Part shown: piece after piece, positions 12,701 through 21,207 of the stretch
Layout of the letters: every line of letters begins with the position of its first letter
Position numbering within the stretch: the stretch's first letter is position 1
Source of the DNA: Xenorhabdus griffiniae
Lineage (GTDB): Bacteria > Pseudomonadota > Gammaproteobacteria > Enterobacterales > Enterobacteriaceae
Assembly: GCF_037265215.1 (NCBI RefSeq)
Contig: NZ_CP147737.1
Span: 1,240,001 to 1,304,000 of the forward strand
Length of the DNA: 64,000 bases
Reading direction: 5' to 3'
The notes under the pieces: model-generated
Told to the model about the DNA's origin: nothing
Databases searched by the model: none
What the model saw: the letters and a program-made list of their open reading frames with translations, nothing else
Program-made: the position numbers and the translations under genes

Positions 12701-14267
12701 GGCTTTCCCCGACTCCTGTCTGAGACCAGACCGCCTTCTGGTTGAACAGATTATTGGCATCAATCTCCCAGCGACCAACAGCTATCCGTGCCTGTTGCGC
12801 GTCAATATCGCCCGGGGTTTTTACGGTCAACTGCTGACTGTCAATTTTTGCCTGTTGCAGGGCAACGCCACTGGCTTGTGCGGCAATCTCAGCACGGCTG
12901 GCCGCCAGTTGGCTTTGGCTGATATCCACCCGCTGGCCAGTCACTTTGATATTACCCAGACTGAGCAAATGGCCGTTGGCCTGAGTATTCCCCTGACTGT
13001 TCAGTGTCAGATTCGCTTTATGTTTCAGCGTACTGTTAATATCGCTGCCGGCCAGCAAATATCCGCGGCTCTGAATGCCCCGGGCCGACGTCAGCCGGAT
13101 ATCACCCACGGCCGCCAGGGTGCCGGACTGCTGAATATCACCGTCGCGGCTCTGTACCGCAAGCTGCCCGCCGCTGTGCAGTTTACCGTGATGTTCAAGC
13201 CCATTCCGGGCGGTCAGGGTGATATCCCCTCCCGCCTGAGTGATGGCTTCCTGCTCCCCCGATTGCCAGCTCAGCCGGCCTTCGCTGCTGACAGTCAGCG
13301 TTTTCCCCGCCTGCAAATGTCCGCCCTGATTACGCACCCCGACGCCGGCTTCCGTGCCTATCATGCGGATATAACCGCTGTACATGCCGCCCATCTGCCC
13401 CATATCTATCGCCAATTCGGGCTTTTTTCCCTCCGCAGCCAGCTGCGTCACTGTTTTGCTGTCCACACTGATGCGATTACGCCCTGCCACCACGGCGATC
13501 TCTTCTTTGGCCCAGACGCCGGCATTCAGCTTCACGACCCGCGCCAGAATATCAACATACCCGGCATCGTGGCGCGGGTCACCATTGAGCCCGCCGCCCT
13601 CAATGCTCACCACACCCCGCTCGACTTGATACCCCGCCAAGCTGCCGTCGGCGTTCAACTGCGGCTTCCCTGTGGTCAGGGTCATCCGTCCGGCATTGAT
13701 GGTGCCACAACCGTTGCACACAATCCCCGACGGGTTGGCCACAATCACCTGCGCCCGGCCGCCTGCCACTTCCAGAAATCCCCGCAGCTGGCTGGGCTTA
13801 TCGCTGTTGACCTCATTAATAATAAACCGGGCCGGCGCCGCGTTCGGATCGAGGCGGGGATTACCCTGTATTATTCCGGCCAGTTGGGTAGAAGTCATCA
13901 ACGCCGAGTTATTAAGGATAGCACCTCGCTGGTCGACATCGAACTGCTGATAGGGGTTATGTGATACGCCGGCCTGATTGGGCGCATTGATATTGACCTG
14001 CGGCAGGCCATTCTGGGTTGTTATCACTTCCGGACGCTGAACAGGGGCTACCCGCCTGTCAGCGATAATACCGTCCGCCAACGCCTGTCCGGCAAACAGT
14101 GCTGCCCCCAGCAGCCATACCGCACGGCGTACCGTCACCCACAAGCGCGATGCACCGATACCACGACGCTGCCCGGGTGCGGTGCTGCAACTGCGGGCCA
14201 GTTCCGATACCACCTGCAATTCACCGTGCGTGCGGCTATAGATAAGGCAATAACACTGTTTGTTCAT
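729..14267 (-). CDS. cdiA: Giant filamentous haemagglutinin / CdiA-type toxin (TpsA)
   Basis: A 4512-residue two-partner secretion exoprotein. The N terminus carries an extended signal peptide (about residues 1-65, ending ALA-D). The TPS/haemagglutination domain follows, with an ANPSGI motif near residue 180 that is needed for secretion through CdiB. A very long beta-helical stalk with LDNxxG and INNxxG repeats runs to about residue 2450. A tyrosine-rich segment resembling the receptor-binding YP region lies near 2470-2650, and a 21-residue repeat linker near 2780-2860. A second haemagglutinin repeat region follows, then an alanine/glycine-rich pre-toxin domain ending at an AIENN motif near residue 4217. 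The last ~295 residues form the variable tip: first helical with two CxxxC-like cysteines, then a hydrophobic Gly/Thr/Ser-rich segment suggesting membrane activity. DNA from about 1615 down to 729 is clearly more AT-rich than the rest, the usual sign of tip exchange. At the surface it would bind neighbouring cells and deliver the tip. Toxin chemistry is not recognised. Confidence 0.92.
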   Translation of the reverse strand: MNKQCYCLIYSRTHGELQVVSELARSCSTAPGQRRGIGASRLWVTVRRAVWLLGAALFAGQALADGIIADRRVAPVQRPEVITTQNGLPQVNINAPNQAGVSHNPYQQFDVDQRGAILNNSALMTSTQLAGIIQGNPRLDPNAAPARFIINEVNSDKPSQLRGFLEVAGGRAQVIVANPSGIVCNGCGTINAGRMTLTTGKPQLNADGSLAGYQVERGVVSIEGGGLNGDPRHDAGYVDILARVVKLNAGVWAKEEIAVVAGRNRISVDSKTVTQLAAEGKKPELAIDMGQMGGMYSGYIRMIGTEAGVGVRNQGGHLQAGKTLTVSSEGRLSWQSGEQEAITQAGGDITLTARNGLEHHGKLHSGGQLAVQSRDGDIQQSGTLAAVGDIRLTSARGIQSRGYLLAGSDINSTLKHKANLTLNSQGNTQANGHLLSLGNIKVTGQRVDISQSQLAASRAEIAAQASGVALQQAKIDSQQLTVKTPGDIDAQQARIAVGRWEIDANNLFNQKAVWSQTGVGESRFALAGALDNTGGRIEAPQLSLNAGSLNNQQGHLVAFEKTVQHWRVTGLLNNTDGLLGNNGNLRLDIGSLNNQRGTLKSQSALDITSGADINNTKGQLLSEQPLTVKASGSINNLSGEMRGEHLLLTAQNLTNTEGKVVSKGRLKLDILQTIDNQRGLFDAADALDIRTQGHWDNRGGTAQGSKQVDVSAHHINNSDGTLLAGQTLTVNTTGNIDNQRGTLQSQSVINITSGADIQNGQGKLLADQALTLKATGSIDNRSGNIRGKELALTAQNLTNTEGKVVSKGQLKLDTQQAINNQHGLFDAADDLDIRTRGHWDNRSGIAQSSKQVDVTAHSIDNSDGTLLAEQTLTVNTTGTVDNQRGTLQGLSALNVTSGGDIQNGQGKLLSDQALTLKAAGSIDNQSGNIQGKALELTAQMLTNMKGKIVSQGHLQLEINQDIDNQYGLIQANDALKIHTDGHWDNRGGTAQGNEQVDVSARSIDNSSGTLSAEQKLTLNATDNINNQSGDIRGEVLQLTAQHLNNAQGKIVSKGHFLLDSHQSIDNQHGLLDAADALDIRTQGLWDNRSGTAQSGRQVDVSAQRINNSAGKLLADQALTITTGNSIDNQRGTLQGLSALNVTSGGDIQNDQGNLLSGQALTVKATGSVDNQFGNIQGEALELTAQKLTNTKGKIVSQGYLQLDINQDIDSQHGLIKADEALKIHTDGHWNNHGGTLQGGKQVDVSARSIDNSGGKLSAKQKLTLNVADNINNQSGDIRGEVLQLTAQHLNNAQGKIVSKGHFLLDSHQSIDNQHGLLDATDALDIRTQGLWDNRSGTVQGGKQVDISAQRIDNSDGKLLAEQTLTVNTTGTIDNQRGTLQGLSALSVTSGGDIQNGEGKLLSDQALTLKAVGSVDNQSGNIQGEALELTAQTLTNTKGKIVSQGHLQLEINQDIDNQHGLIQAGDTLDIHADGHWNNHGGSLQGGKQVDVSARSIDNSGGTLSAAQALTLNADENIDNQSGDIQGEHLQLTASRLDNTKGKVISKGRLKLDIRQAIDNRHGLFEATDALDIRTQGNWDNRNGIAQGGRQVDISALHINNSDGKLLADQALTVNTTGTIDNQRGMLQGLSALHVTSGGDLQNGEGKLFSEQQLTVKAAGSIDNQSGYMQGNYLQLIAQHLKNTLGNLVSLGNLRFDIQQSINNQQGFIEAGDTLDIHTDGHWDNRGGTAQGGKQVTVSTHSMDNTGGKLQSVGDLTLNSTGDIINQAGKLSAQQHLHWQGGTDSLLNNDAGTLFSEGWLSLWGGQLTNREKGEIRSKQGVKLDLAGRWDNQGGKLTSSGYSTVNALSLLNAQGKIEVLDALDMRFIQTLDNSKGHIFSKLAQSLRAENILNTQGWIGTQRGWSATAERFDNQEGSVSSLQDATLAVNTLDNQKGTLGSAGALMLRSAQVINNQGGKISALKRLDVQGATEGSAAGRVLNVGGKLLSDGALSVTALSLDNINGLIDSQQPVRLHLSSRLDNRGGKLQSNGAMQLDARSLLNAAGSINSKQQLGLRILELLDNTGGTLKSNGNQQISADQVDNRQGVFNSLGTLEVTAGQLDNPDGTLISGGNGIYRINVINNQQGKIHGGGTLTFKGETINNQVGQLIATGAMRIDSQTLNNHGQGKITSQDTLAVHSDRVNNYDGGLLLGTTHTEVTARELNNTAGRLQSTRTLTLSNLDKLNNRQGMIRANGTLNLNAGIPPVLALFNQGGLVQSGEQLTVNTRTLDNTGGTLLSQQGLTLAVQQDYTHRAGDTISSNGALTFSVGGLLTNLADWWLPGSLTINSAHFTNQGTLAGKILRLTTGTLRNEKRLEADSMTLTSDTLDNTDTVMGDTVTVRSRVIDNHGQNAVIAATERLDLQARERMTNRDGSLIYSAGTLHLASDDLIENKASGIEADGDVSIEANRLNNLREGLEIVRGAEKGETQWHRYNYYWRSYASGVNRDKNTMAPTTQRLTFRDDTAVENNRYGTLLAIDAAGKRAQVRVKDHLGQPYELWVHYLALKPGRDGSYDMTFYETRGHRQNTVPTPYHNTVWREHNRGRLEQWDPEKHLDIANVPFVDDYNNFRERSATGTVTRDKLVSEGIGAHILAGGNMTLRITGKLLNDASTVSANGDLVTTGDGEITNRAYSVNERREEFLVDHYDRDTRHWYPEHHSDETVALATIDAIMTGHGDVAIHGAKLENTTVNPAQISVVEAAQKAAEAERAEWERNPLAVTVEGVEWQAQDSQLVLANRLLTPLKRRLTSVDLPHLSDDQLLTLLKRELTPIDQPQLSDDQLLTLLKRELTPADQPFTSDEQLLTLLKRELTPADPPLRPIEHPLTPAELALTSQQKLDRVATFVPNNGLFRQHPAEGSPYLVVTDERFTSRTRFISSDYLLQRVGYDPAQVHKRLGDGFYEQRLVREQILKLTGRPSVRGEDAMAQYQTLMNNGMKVANDFRLVPGVALTPAQIAALQQDIVWLVSETVETAGGPQTVWVPKVYLANTTLRLTGQGALIGGGNLQLSANSLTNVGNLFAERALNIDTAQFLHQGGDIRAERIDVQAESLTLSTNLQDALRQASMSAQELSLRGGDIQLRGAKLEATRHLNLSARDNLDITAARSTTTGNIAVIAGAMGNRTSDGMEEAGQRMATVSGEWQQAQGSTLNAGGNLSLRAGQDITLQGSQAKAGGTVQVQAGGNVNLLAETTTHSTQLEANSRTSSVSNRREEDRLYLSGLSGDRGVILQAGENLTAEGAQVDSRSGHIGLDAQTVIIKEARQRVADQDSERKREGSTNSRREMESVSEHSVGSTFSGRDGVSVMAREGDITVTGSTLHSEQGALELQAKQDITLNSASESDYQFSASSANKKGVLSKSSSHTVQEDRVTREQGTLLSGDSISITAGNDLSVSGSAVAGDKDVTLQAGNNVAITAATETESHYLLEEKKKSGLLSSGGMGFTVGSQSTRHQVNEDGITQSQSVSTVGSSQGNVNITADNRVQVGGADLVAGQDISITGDSVQIDPGQDKRRREETFESKQSGLTLALSGTVGSALNTAVSTAQQARTEGDGRLKALKGTQSVLSGAQGYQAWQLSQAESAKADAINQAGGNAEKPTDTIGIQLSYGSQSAKSETRTEQTQSQGSQLNAGRDIRITAKGDNAQADSGNIQIAGSSLKAGRDVTLAAKRDIVLQSAENTQTTRGENSSKGGSVGVGLTAGQGGYGIKFSASVNKGKGHETGDGVTHSETLIDAGNQVSLKSGQDTTLKGAQVSGEKVTADIGRNLHLQSEQDKDNYDAKQENASAGASFTYGSMSGSASVNASRDKIHSQFESVNEQTGIFAGKGGFDIKVGEHTQLDGAVMASAAVKDKNRLETGTLGFSDIENKAEYKSEHQSVGISTGGAVGSQLVSNMASNRLAGTNKSDSKSSTTHAAVSDGTIIVRDTDKQKQAVSDLSRDTDNAANSLSPIFDKEKEQRRLAQAQAIAQIGTQVLDIYSTHEAIKATKTATEKLKDPQTQQALKQQAEAQLKQENGLITPESIADRAHKIAYDAALKAQGAEVGGGQRQAVTAVVTALQGLAGGDIKAALAGGAAPYLANAVKELTYGGKPYEQLTAEEKATNLVAHAILGGVIAEMKGGSAMAGATGAVSGELAASAIASALYPAKNLSELSPDEKEKVSNLSTLAGGIAAGLATDSTAGGVSGASAAKNAIENNYLKAKQVTSWLEEYKSASSDEERRRLVEVASKADQDQQQKAIETRISKDYLEKQREELFKLVQSPGCDADCRRLAKYSLNQLSPIIDNYDTWQKVNNIPRAAIATISLALPALAKTATPAVTNWIGSTTIANRAIGVGTTGLANLGMQGYNIYNNPQEDFSYTSFVTSLVTGGTTAGMGYWGTATTNTIGAGVSNVIDGNSPWLPMGGSFIGSSIGYGVTKGTTNYLDNKINPWSNGFKERFNLINPSISAPPLISPVPGIVGSTVGAVGSETANKVIMDELSSKDKK
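5731..5940 (-). repeat. 63-bp in-frame tandem repeat inside cdiA
   Basis: The plus-strand core agttcccgct recurs at 5731, 5794 and 5857, with a diverged copy at 5920, giving an exact 63-bp period. It encodes a 21-residue unit built on [11 protein letters not shown] followed by a D-P and S-D-rich part, about three and a half copies (protein residues about 2780-2860). It lies between the YP-like region and the second haemagglutinin region. The unit is amphipathic and unlike the beta-helical repeats around it, so it may be a flexible or helical linker. Confidence 0.85.
9330..12400 (-). repeat. 738-bp higher-order repeats in the cdiA stalk
   Basis: The plus-strand marker cgcgctggtt (within the codons for DNQRG) recurs at 9401, 10139, 10877 and 11615, always exactly 738 bp apart, and once more at 12047 (432 bp). 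Each 738-bp block encodes 246 residues made of several haemagglutinin-type strands and is very similar to its neighbours at DNA level. This points to recent in-frame duplication of a multi-repeat block. Such blocks can expand or shrink by homologous recombination and change stalk length. They can also collapse in short-read assemblies. Confidence 0.85.
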
Positions 14268-14334
14268 AAATCAGTCCGTCCAGATCAAATAAATAAACGC
14301 AATATTTGTTTGTGATTAAGGGTGAGTGTGGTTA

Positions 14335-16071
14335 TCAGATTTCCAGATTGAGGCTGAAACCGCCGCTCACACCCGGGGTGTGAAAACCGGCGGGCTGGTA
14401 AAATGGCACCCCGGCAAACAGATCATAACTGAGCCGGCGCCACAGCGTGCCGCGCACACCTAGGGCACCGCCCGCCAATTGATGCCCGACGAGATGACGG
14501 GTGCCCGGTCCATCCACACGGCCATAATCCACCGCCCAGTAAAGCTCGTGACCGCGCGACAGCACATTCCAGGCCAGCTCATTACGCCAGAGCAGCCCTC
14601 TTTCACCGGACAGCATCTGCTCGCCGTCAAACCCGCGCACGGTATAACGCCCGGCAATCGCCAGCCTGTCCTGCGGTGTCAGCGGATTTGCACTCCACTG
14701 CCAGCGCACTTTGGTGTGATAACGCCAGGGCTGTGTGCCCCATTTAAAAGGTACATTCAGGCTGATATCCCCCAGCGCCATTCCCGTGCGGGCACTGCCC
14801 CTGTGATTGGCTTCTTCCGGTGCCGGCAGCGCACCGAAGGCGCCGGTTCCCCGCCGCCAGTTGATGCCGGCGTCCAACGTGATATCACCGAAGTAACTGC
14901 GCTGGCTTAAGCCTAACTCCCAGCCCGCAGTACGGCGGTGTTGTTGGGCTATTTCGATATTTCCCACAGCATTGGTGGAATGGCGACGAAAGACGCGCAG
15001 ATTAAGGGTTGTTTTGTGCGACTGATTGCGAAATAACAACCGGGACACCGTGAATTGCGCATTCTCACTTTTGCCGCTGTAAGACAGGATTTCGTTCGCG
15101 TTGGCGATATTCTGATGATAGGTGTAGTCATTGTAGTTGGCAGAAAACGCCCAGTAACCGAGCGGGAAGACGTAGTTAACGGTACGGGCGCGGTTACCAA
15201 AGGGGCCGGGCTCAAACAAATCCTTACCGATGTTGGCATAGAACAGATCGTTCTGGGCAAAAGGCGCATCAATCGCCAGCGTCACCGACCCCAGATAGCG
15301 GCCAGTGCTTTGGGCACCGCTGTCATCGAGTCCCAGACTGAGCCGGAACAGGCGCCCCTCTTTCCAGCTGATCCGCAGGTCACTGGTTGCCTCCTGCTGA
15401 CCGGGTTCGATTTTAATATCGGCCTCAACACTGGGCACCCGTTTGAAATTTTCCAGCGCCTGCTCGATATCGCGCAAATTCAGGATATCCCCGGCGGTAG
15501 CGGGCATGGCATTCCACAACCGCCCACGCCAGGACACCGGCTCATCAAAGCGGATATTAGCAATACGGCCGGGCTGGAGCGTCAGCGTCAACACTCCACC
15601 CGCCAGATCCTGCTCCTGCACCATGACACGGGTGGTGACATAACCTTTGGTCAGAATGGCATTTTGCACCTTGTTATTAACCAGCAAAATCCCCTGCCCA
15701 CCCAGGCAACGCCCTTTGGCATCCCCTGCCGCGTCCAGTGCCCACTGAAAACGACGAGCGGAATCGCCTTCCAAACGTAAGGTATTGATCGTAAAACAAG
15801 GATGTTCATCCGCCGGATAATCAGACAGGCGCACGCCGGGGCGCGTAAGCCGGATATCGCTATCCGGTGTCTGTTGCTGCTGTAGCGCGTGCTGCCTTTC
15901 CTGCTGCCGGAGTTGCTCCTGAGCATCCAGCGTTACTGCACGTTGTTCTGCTACCTGTGATTGCTGTTTTTGCTGAATAAAAGGCGGGTCATCGGCCTGT
16001 ACAGGGGAAAATACGAGTACAGTCCATCCGGCCAGCCCGGCTATCATGTTGCGGAAAGTTACCGTTGCCAT
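14335..16071 (-). CDS. cdiB: CdiB/ShlB/FhaC-type outer-membrane transporter (TpsB)
   Basis: A 578-residue Omp85-superfamily transporter that exports CdiA across the outer membrane. It has a signal peptide (about residues 1-26, cleavage near VQA-D) and a Gln-rich periplasmic N terminus. POTRA-like domains follow (about 70-230: CFTINTLRLEG, GRIANIRFDEP and similar), then a C-terminal beta-barrel to a final aromatic-poor strand ending NLEI. The VRGFDGE motif around residue 480 matches the conserved RGF loop that plugs the pore in this family. Length is normal for TpsB proteins (550-590). It precedes cdiA by 67 bp on the same strand, so the two are probably co-transcribed. The ATG at 16071 has no strong ribosome-binding site; the internal ATG at 16047 is an alternative that still leaves a hydrophobic segment. 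Confidence 0.93.
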   Translation of the reverse strand: MATVTFRNMIAGLAGWTVLVFSPVQADDPPFIQQKQQSQVAEQRAVTLDAQEQLRQQERQHALQQQQTPDSDIRLTRPGVRLSDYPADEHPCFTINTLRLEGDSARRFQWALDAAGDAKGRCLGGQGILLVNNKVQNAILTKGYVTTRVMVQEQDLAGGVLTLTLQPGRIANIRFDEPVSWRGRLWNAMPATAGDILNLRDIEQALENFKRVPSVEADIKIEPGQQEATSDLRISWKEGRLFRLSLGLDDSGAQSTGRYLGSVTLAIDAPFAQNDLFYANIGKDLFEPGPFGNRARTVNYVFPLGYWAFSANYNDYTYHQNIANANEILSYSGKSENAQFTVSRLLFRNQSHKTTLNLRVFRRHSTNAVGNIEIAQQHRRTAGWELGLSQRSYFGDITLDAGINWRRGTGAFGALPAPEEANHRGSARTGMALGDISLNVPFKWGTQPWRYHTKVRWQWSANPLTPQDRLAIAGRYTVRGFDGEQMLSGERGLLWRNELAWNVLSRGHELYWAVDYGRVDGPGTRHLVGHQLAGGALGVRGTLWRRLSYDLFAGVPFYQPAGFHTPGVSGGFSLNLEI

Positions 16072-16389
16072 ATAAACCCATCGGATACGTAATTATTATT
16101 GAATAGTAATAAGGGAGTTTTAAGATGAGGTATTATGGTCAGCAGGGTTTAATTATCAAGCTGGCAGATGAGATATTCATCATATAGGTGATTATTTGGA
16201 CGATTTAACTCTAAAAATGCAACAAAATGGCAATGAGTCAACAGAATAACAACATATTATGTGCAACATTAAGCAGATTCATCTGGGTTTTAAGTTCAGC
16301 CAAAACAAAAACATCATGGATATGATGAGAAAATATGATGAATAGGTTATATTCAGAGTATTCCTAAGGTAATCACCCCGTTGAACGTT
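16072..16389. other. AT-rich intergenic region between cdiB and traG-like gene
   Basis: 318 bp with no credible gene. It is much more AT-rich than its flanks and holds the presumptive promoter of cdiBA on the minus strand near 16072-16200. It also separates the cargo cdi locus from the end of the conjugation operon. I see no strong terminator hairpin with a T run and no recognisable repeat of the tRNA-Phe site found at 58632. Confidence 0.5.
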
Positions 16390-17907
16390 TTAGCGCTTAC
16401 CGCCGGATAGGATTTTCTGCATCACCATTTGCCCGAACAGGCCCGCTGACTGCCTGACCTGCCCCACGCCCTGACTCATCATGCCCGCCATATCGCCCAT
16501 CCGCACCCCCGCCCAGGCTAATGCGCCCAGCCAGACCATCGGCAGCACAATAAACAGCGTGCCCATCACCAGCCCCATAATCAAATCATCCGAGGTGTTC
16601 TGAAATCCCGCCAGATTCAACAGGCTGTGGGTGTCTGAGCCATACAGGGCGTCCAGTAAATAGCTGTCTAACCAACGGGCAGTTTCCCACCAGAAGGTCA
16701 GGAAATTCAACGCAAACAGGGCGAACGTCAGTGTGAGTACCGTCTTAAATTCATAGGCGGCAAACAGCAGGATCAACGGGATCAGGATATACAACGCCAT
16801 CAGGATCACCGCCTGTATCATCGGCAAAGCCTGACGCACCGCATCAAACGCCGGCATGCTGAGGAATCCCCCCAGCAGAGTCCCCGCAGAAGACCCCACT
16901 CGATTTGATCTGTCCCAGACCGTAAAATCGGCATTGCCGCCATACCCCGCATACACATAGCCGTCCTGAGACATTGTCAAGTTAACCGGACTGACTAAAC
17001 GGCGGATCACCGCTTCTTGATATTCACGGGTTTCTTTGCCCAGCATTTTGAGGGCTGCCGACAGACGCAACCACAATCCCGGATCAGCCTCGGCCAATAC
17101 CCTGGCCTTCAGCCCGGTTTCAGGGGTTGACCACCAGGCCTGACAGGTGGGATAACCGCCCTGCCCGGTATTGGGCCGGCCACTGTCCCGGCTTTCATTC
17201 CACGGAAATAGTACCCTGGGCATTCGGGATTGCAGCGTCCGGTAATCGCCGGATAAGAAGGTGCGACTGCCCAGCCAGTCAATATCATGCAGGGTGGCCG
17301 GATCGGGGGTTTGCCCCTGATCCCGTTGTTTCCACTGATACAACGCTAAGGCATAACAGTCATTAGTGAAATCCTGCAATTCCGCCGCCAGTGCCGGGCT
17401 ATGGATACGGGTGTGCTGTACCTCAAAACGCAGCTGCCTTAAATCCGGCCGGCAGGGAATGGACGCTACCGCCGCTTGCGTTAATCCCTTTGACAACCGA
17501 TGCACCACGGCCCACCAGAGGGGCACCGCCGCCGTCTGATTATTCAGGCTGGAGATCACCGGCGCATAACCACTTTTATCCGGCGCTTGCGGTGTCCAGG
17601 TACCGCAACTTTTGGCGCGGGACTGATCGTACTGGAGGGTACTGAGGTTGACATTCACCAGCGGCACACAACACACCACCATGACGAAAAAGGCGCCATA
17701 CAACGTATTTTCGAGACGGGCAAGCGACTGCAACCCGCCATGACCGTCCTCTTCGTCACTCTCCCGCACTTTCAGCCAGACCGCGATGACCTTTATCACT
17801 AAAGGGGTTGTAAACAGTCCGGTGGCAATCAGTATTTGCCATAACCCGTTATTGACCACCCAGCCAAGCAGGGTCAGAAAGTACTCCAGATAGCTGTTGG
17901 TGGTCAT
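16390..17907 (-). CDS. TraG N-terminal-like conjugative transfer membrane protein
   Basis: A 505-residue inner-membrane protein related to the N-terminal domain of TraG, the mating-pair stabilisation component at the end of the T4SS operon in GI-type ICEs. Hydrophobic segments lie near residues 10-45 and 67-90, and a cluster at about 365-480. Between them is a long, mostly soluble periplasmic-looking region with conserved-looking Cys residues (for example CGTW, CRPD, CYALAL, CQAWW). The start overlaps the stop of the neighbouring small gene by 4 bp. It is the last gene of the visible transfer operon; in related elements the relaxase region lies further on, which here would be left of the cdi cargo. 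Confidence 0.82.
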   Translation of the reverse strand: MTTNSYLEYFLTLLGWVVNNGLWQILIATGLFTTPLVIKVIAVWLKVRESDEEDGHGGLQSLARLENTLYGAFFVMVVCCVPLVNVNLSTLQYDQSRAKSCGTWTPQAPDKSGYAPVISSLNNQTAAVPLWWAVVHRLSKGLTQAAVASIPCRPDLRQLRFEVQHTRIHSPALAAELQDFTNDCYALALYQWKQRDQGQTPDPATLHDIDWLGSRTFLSGDYRTLQSRMPRVLFPWNESRDSGRPNTGQGGYPTCQAWWSTPETGLKARVLAEADPGLWLRLSAALKMLGKETREYQEAVIRRLVSPVNLTMSQDGYVYAGYGGNADFTVWDRSNRVGSSAGTLLGGFLSMPAFDAVRQALPMIQAVILMALYILIPLILLFAAYEFKTVLTLTFALFALNFLTFWWETARWLDSYLLDALYGSDTHSLLNLAGFQNTSDDLIMGLVMGTLFIVLPMVWLGALAWAGVRMGDMAGMMSQGVGQVRQSAGLFGQMVMQKILSGGKR

Positions 17908-18254
17908 TGCGTTACCTCAATCGCGCCTGACAGGGCATATTCACCCAGCAGGATAAACAACAGGCTGACCACCATCACTCGTATCAACGTTACGCGGTAT
18001 TCCGGCTGCTGTATTGTTCTTTGCCAGATTTTCCATCCGCCCCAACCTAACGTGACATAAAGGCATCCCCGCCAAACCAGCCAAACCGCTTTTGTCTTCA
18101 TTATCCACTGATTCAGCGCGGACATTTTTTCGGGATACTCCATGCCTGCCCAACCCATCAGCAGTGTGACGACCATGACTGCGATGATGACCAGTAATAC
18201 CCTGAACCCTGTTTTCACTTTCAGAATAGAATGCGATTTGACCGTTTCTGCCAT
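17904..18254 (-). CDS. Small ICE membrane protein of unknown function
   Basis: 116 residues with hydrophobic segments around residues 15-35, 55-75 and 90-113, so probably an inner-membrane protein. A good GGAGG-type ribosome-binding site precedes the ATG. It begins 8 bp after the PFL_4711-family gene and overlaps the traG-like gene by 4 bp, which places it firmly in the transfer operon. A comparable small membrane protein occurs between these two genes in related islands, but I cannot give it a specific role. It could act in assembly or stability of the TraG-like protein. Confidence 0.7.
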   Translation of the reverse strand: MAETVKSHSILKVKTGFRVLLVIIAVMVVTLLMGWAGMEYPEKMSALNQWIMKTKAVWLVWRGCLYVTLGWGGWKIWQRTIQQPEYRVTLIRVMVVSLLFILLGEYALSGAIEVTQ

Positions 18255-18262
18255 GATCTACC

Positions 18263-19702
18263 TTACCTCCGTTCACTGTTAGGCATTTCCAGCTGATAAA
18301 AACGGGCATCGGTGCTGTCCGGCACCTGCTTTTGCGGATGGGCCTGGATACGGTGCGTGTCCCGCTCAATAATGGTCAGGATGGCGTTACGGGACAGTTC
18401 CCGTTTCAGCATCATTTCATTTTTCAGCGCATTGATTTCCCGATCCAGTGCCTCAATCCGCCGTTCCCCTTCGGCCAGCGCTTCCGGCTGGGCGGCCGCA
18501 TTGGGCTCTGACATGCCGGTAATCAGCATGCGCCGCATCAGCAATGCGGTCTCGGTGGTCTCGGCCATCGCCAGCTCGCCCGCCAGACGCGCGGTCAACG
18601 CCGCACTGTCCGGGTCTCGCTGCAATGCCTGGATCACACCTTTGGTGACCACCAGGCTCCCGGTTTTCAGTTTGGCCAGATTGGCGGCGGTCGGTTTTTC
18701 CGTGCCATTGACCAGTTTCACCAGCTGTTCAGTATTGGCTTTGGTGCCCTCTTCCAGCATCGGCGCAAAGCCGGTGCCGGCCACCGTCACGCCCGGCTGC
18801 TGCATTTCCCCACCGCTGGTGCATTCTGCGGCATTGGCACAGGTACGGATAGCCCGGTCGCCCAGCACTTTTACCACCGCCTCTGCCGCTTCTCTGGCAT
18901 TCTGGAATTGGGTACAGGCACCGCCATCACAATGTTGATGGCTGACGGAAGCCTGGCTCAGTACCGGCAACTGATTCATCATATTAAATCCCGCGCTGGC
19001 TAAATCACGGGTGGGCCGGATGGCATTTTGTCCCTTGCCCCCCTGCTTATTCCCGCCAATCCACGGATGCCCGCTGGTGCCTGTGGCTTTGCTGCCGGCA
19101 TTATTGACTCTTACCGCATCGGCATCCCCGCTGTTCACCTGTGTCTTATATTCCTGTAGGGCAGCCGATTGCGTCCATTTACTGTTTTGTGCAAAATCCA
19201 TCATCCGTCGGGCCATGTTCTGGCAATTAAACTGAGCCTTGTCGTACGCCACATTGGCCTGCAACACACCGTTGGTCAGCATGTCATAGAGCCCCGGATT
19301 GGCACGCTGAATGATCATGGCGGGTAAGCTGGCAACAGCGCCGGTAGCCCCCTGGATCACTTCACTCATCAGGTTTTTAAACCCGGCCGTAATACCGTTT
19401 AACTGATTACCGACGGTAGTTTTTAAGTCAAAATTGCCGCACATCAAATCGGAACTCCAGCCCAGCTCCAACCCACCCAGCGTGGTCAGGGAACGGCGGG
19501 TGGCCGGCTGTGAAATCACTGAGCCGCCCCCTAAGGTATAAAACAACTTATCGGAGACCGCACCGGAGACATCGGCACCATAACCCAGCACACTGTTATT
19601 TACCTGTGGTAATGAGAGGGATACAACCGGTGTATTACCCTGCACAGAAGCGGTTGCCAGCCCACTCAATACCAGCAATAACCCGTTTATTCTCGTCATC
19701 AT
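18263..19702 (-). CDS. ICE conjugative protein, PFL_4711 family (TIGR03755; TraH-like position)
   Basis: A 479-residue exported protein with an N-terminal signal peptide (cleavage near residue 23, VQG-N). It matches the PFL_4711 family of integrating conjugative elements in length, composition and position beside the PFL_4710 and TraG-like genes. The family is thought to act in the periplasm in pilus assembly or mating-pair formation, in the place TraH has in F-type systems. The middle is Gly/Asn/Ala-rich with paired cysteines (HCDGGACTQF, RTCANAAECTSGG), suggesting disulfide bonds. The C terminus has a predicted coiled coil around EALAEGERRIEALDREINAL. The start is one of two adjacent ATGs (19702 or 19699) behind an AGGGAGG site. 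Confidence 0.85.
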   Translation of the reverse strand: MMTRINGLLLVLSGLATASVQGNTPVVSLSLPQVNNSVLGYGADVSGAVSDKLFYTLGGGSVISQPATRRSLTTLGGLELGWSSDLMCGNFDLKTTVGNQLNGITAGFKNLMSEVIQGATGAVASLPAMIIQRANPGLYDMLTNGVLQANVAYDKAQFNCQNMARRMMDFAQNSKWTQSAALQEYKTQVNSGDADAVRVNNAGSKATGTSGHPWIGGNKQGGKGQNAIRPTRDLASAGFNMMNQLPVLSQASVSHQHCDGGACTQFQNAREAAEAVVKVLGDRAIRTCANAAECTSGGEMQQPGVTVAGTGFAPMLEEGTKANTEQLVKLVNGTEKPTAANLAKLKTGSLVVTKGVIQALQRDPDSAALTARLAGELAMAETTETALLMRRMLITGMSEPNAAAQPEALAEGERRIEALDREINALKNEMMLKRELSRNAILTIIERDTHRIQAHPQKQVPDSTDARFYQLEMPNSERR

Positions 19703-19714
19703 TCCTCCCTTATT

Positions 19715-20683
19715 TCAGATATCGGTACTGCCCAAAAAACGCTGCCCCCGGCGCTGACAACAACTGTAGGGTTGCCACAGGGCATACGCCTGATTGCCAT
19801 TGACCGCAGCCGGATGTTCGCCGTCAGGAAACACCGCACAGGACGGACTTAACCGGGGTGATAATCGCTGCCATTGGTGATTTTGGGTGCCGGTATTTTC
19901 TGTCACTGGTTCGGGTGGCCAATAACCGTCAGCGCGTTGACCTTTTAATGTCTGATAAACATGGGGTTGCCCGGCGCGGGTGATAATATCCGCCACCCGC
20001 TGCGCCACCACAGCAGACGCTTTGTCATCATCGGTCTGATTGACAAAGCCTGAGCGCGGATAAATAGTGCCCCACAGATTGGCAGCCATTTGGCTGCCCA
20101 GCTCCCGCTGGCCGGGAATAAGCGCTTCCGGGTAGAACGCTTCCGGCAAACCGGTGCGCCATGCCATCGTATCCAGCGTGCTGAGAAAATAAGGCACCAA
20201 CGGGGTGGCAGCGCTTCGGCAGGAATACCCGGGAATTTGCTCGCCAATCAGACGGGTGGCAGGATGCCCGATGGCATCGGCATATTTAAAACGCAGGCTG
20301 GTCCGCCGCTGGCCTGCCATCTGGCTATTGTGGTGGCCACCGCCCGCAGTCAGGTGGGATAACGCCCCGGTGACAACATTTTCCAGTCCGCCGGATAACC
20401 GGCTGACTTGCGCCATGTCTGCCCACGGATTGCCGCCGGGGGCGTGATAGGTGGACACCACCGCTTCGGGGAGGTAGTGAGTGACTTTAACCGACGTTTT
20501 TACCGTACAGCCCTGCCAGGAACAAAACAGCCAGTAACAAATACCGCTGACCCGCCACTGGATACAGGATGGCGAGAGACTGCTGGCCACAATCTGGGCG
20601 GTGTTGAGGGAGGCCCGCGCAAAGGGAGCAAACGCCGCTATCAGCGTGATGACAACAGGAAAAGCAAGGCGGGGTGTCTTCAT
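19715..20683 (-). CDS. ICE conjugative protein, PFL_4710 family (TIGR03756; TraU-like)
   Basis: 322 residues with a signal peptide (about 1-24, ARA-S) and many cysteines (CIQW, CYWLFC, CSW, SCR, SCCQRR), consistent with an exported, disulfide-rich protein. The CYWLFC element and overall layout match the PFL_4710 family, comparable to TraU of F-like systems, a periplasmic factor for DNA transfer and pilus function. It overlaps the start of the PFL_4709 gene region by 4 bp on its 5' side and precedes the PFL_4711 gene by 12 bp, so the three are translationally linked. Confidence 0.85.
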   Translation of the reverse strand: MKTPRLAFPVVITLIAAFAPFARASLNTAQIVASSLSPSCIQWRVSGICYWLFCSWQGCTVKTSVKVTHYLPEAVVSTYHAPGGNPWADMAQVSRLSGGLENVVTGALSHLTAGGGHHNSQMAGQRRTSLRFKYADAIGHPATRLIGEQIPGYSCRSAATPLVPYFLSTLDTMAWRTGLPEAFYPEALIPGQRELGSQMAANLWGTIYPRSGFVNQTDDDKASAVVAQRVADIITRAGQPHVYQTLKGQRADGYWPPEPVTENTGTQNHQWQRLSPRLSPSCAVFPDGEHPAAVNGNQAYALWQPYSCCQRRGQRFLGSTDI

Positions 20684-21078
20684 GGCTGGCGCTGCTCCCT
20701 GAGGGCACTTGCTTTTGCCACATCCGCCGTACCATACACCACATCCCGGTCATCAAATACCACCGCAGGGTATTTACGCACGCCTGATTGCCAGGCTTTA
20801 ACAACAGCACGATAAGACTGAATCAGTTGCTGTTCCTGCTGATGCCATTGGGGTGATTGCAGAATAGCTTGTGCTTGAATAGCGGCTTGCTGCGGATCGG
20901 CAGAAAGGTGAGCGAAGATTTGTCTCTGATGTTGTTCAGCCACATCCAGCCAGACAATTTGTGTCTCCGGGGAAAGATTGACGGGAGAATGCTGACTGTC
21001 AGTATAAATAACCACTTTCGCATTAGCCGATAATGAGGCCAGCAATCCCACCCAAAGCAATAAAGCCGACTTCCACAT
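20680..21078 (-). CDS. ICE conjugative protein, PFL_4709 family (TIGR03757; TrbC/TraW-like)
   Basis: 132 residues with a signal peptide (about 1-20, ANA-K). The remainder resembles the PFL_4709 family, short exported proteins with similarity to the TrbC part of TraW/TrbC-type pilus assembly factors: VVIYTDSQ near the start and YPAVVFDDRDVVYG near the end. The end overlaps the next gene by 4 bp (ATGA). It is the first gene of the TraG-ward block after the inserted adhesin gene and has lost a close upstream neighbour, so it may rely on a promoter in 21079-21207. Confidence 0.83.
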   Translation of the reverse strand: MWKSALLLWVGLLASLSANAKVVIYTDSQHSPVNLSPETQIVWLDVAEQHQRQIFAHLSADPQQAAIQAQAILQSPQWHQQEQQLIQSYRAVVKAWQSGVRKYPAVVFDDRDVVYGTADVAKASALREQRQP

Positions 21079-21207
21079 AGCACATTTCCCGTTTTATCAA
21101 ACACCGGGATAGCCTGAAGAAATATATTGTAAAAATCAGCCATTAATTAGTTTTCCGAAAAATGAAAAAAGGGACTGAAGAGCAAAGCAAAACCGCCCTG
21201 TTATTCA

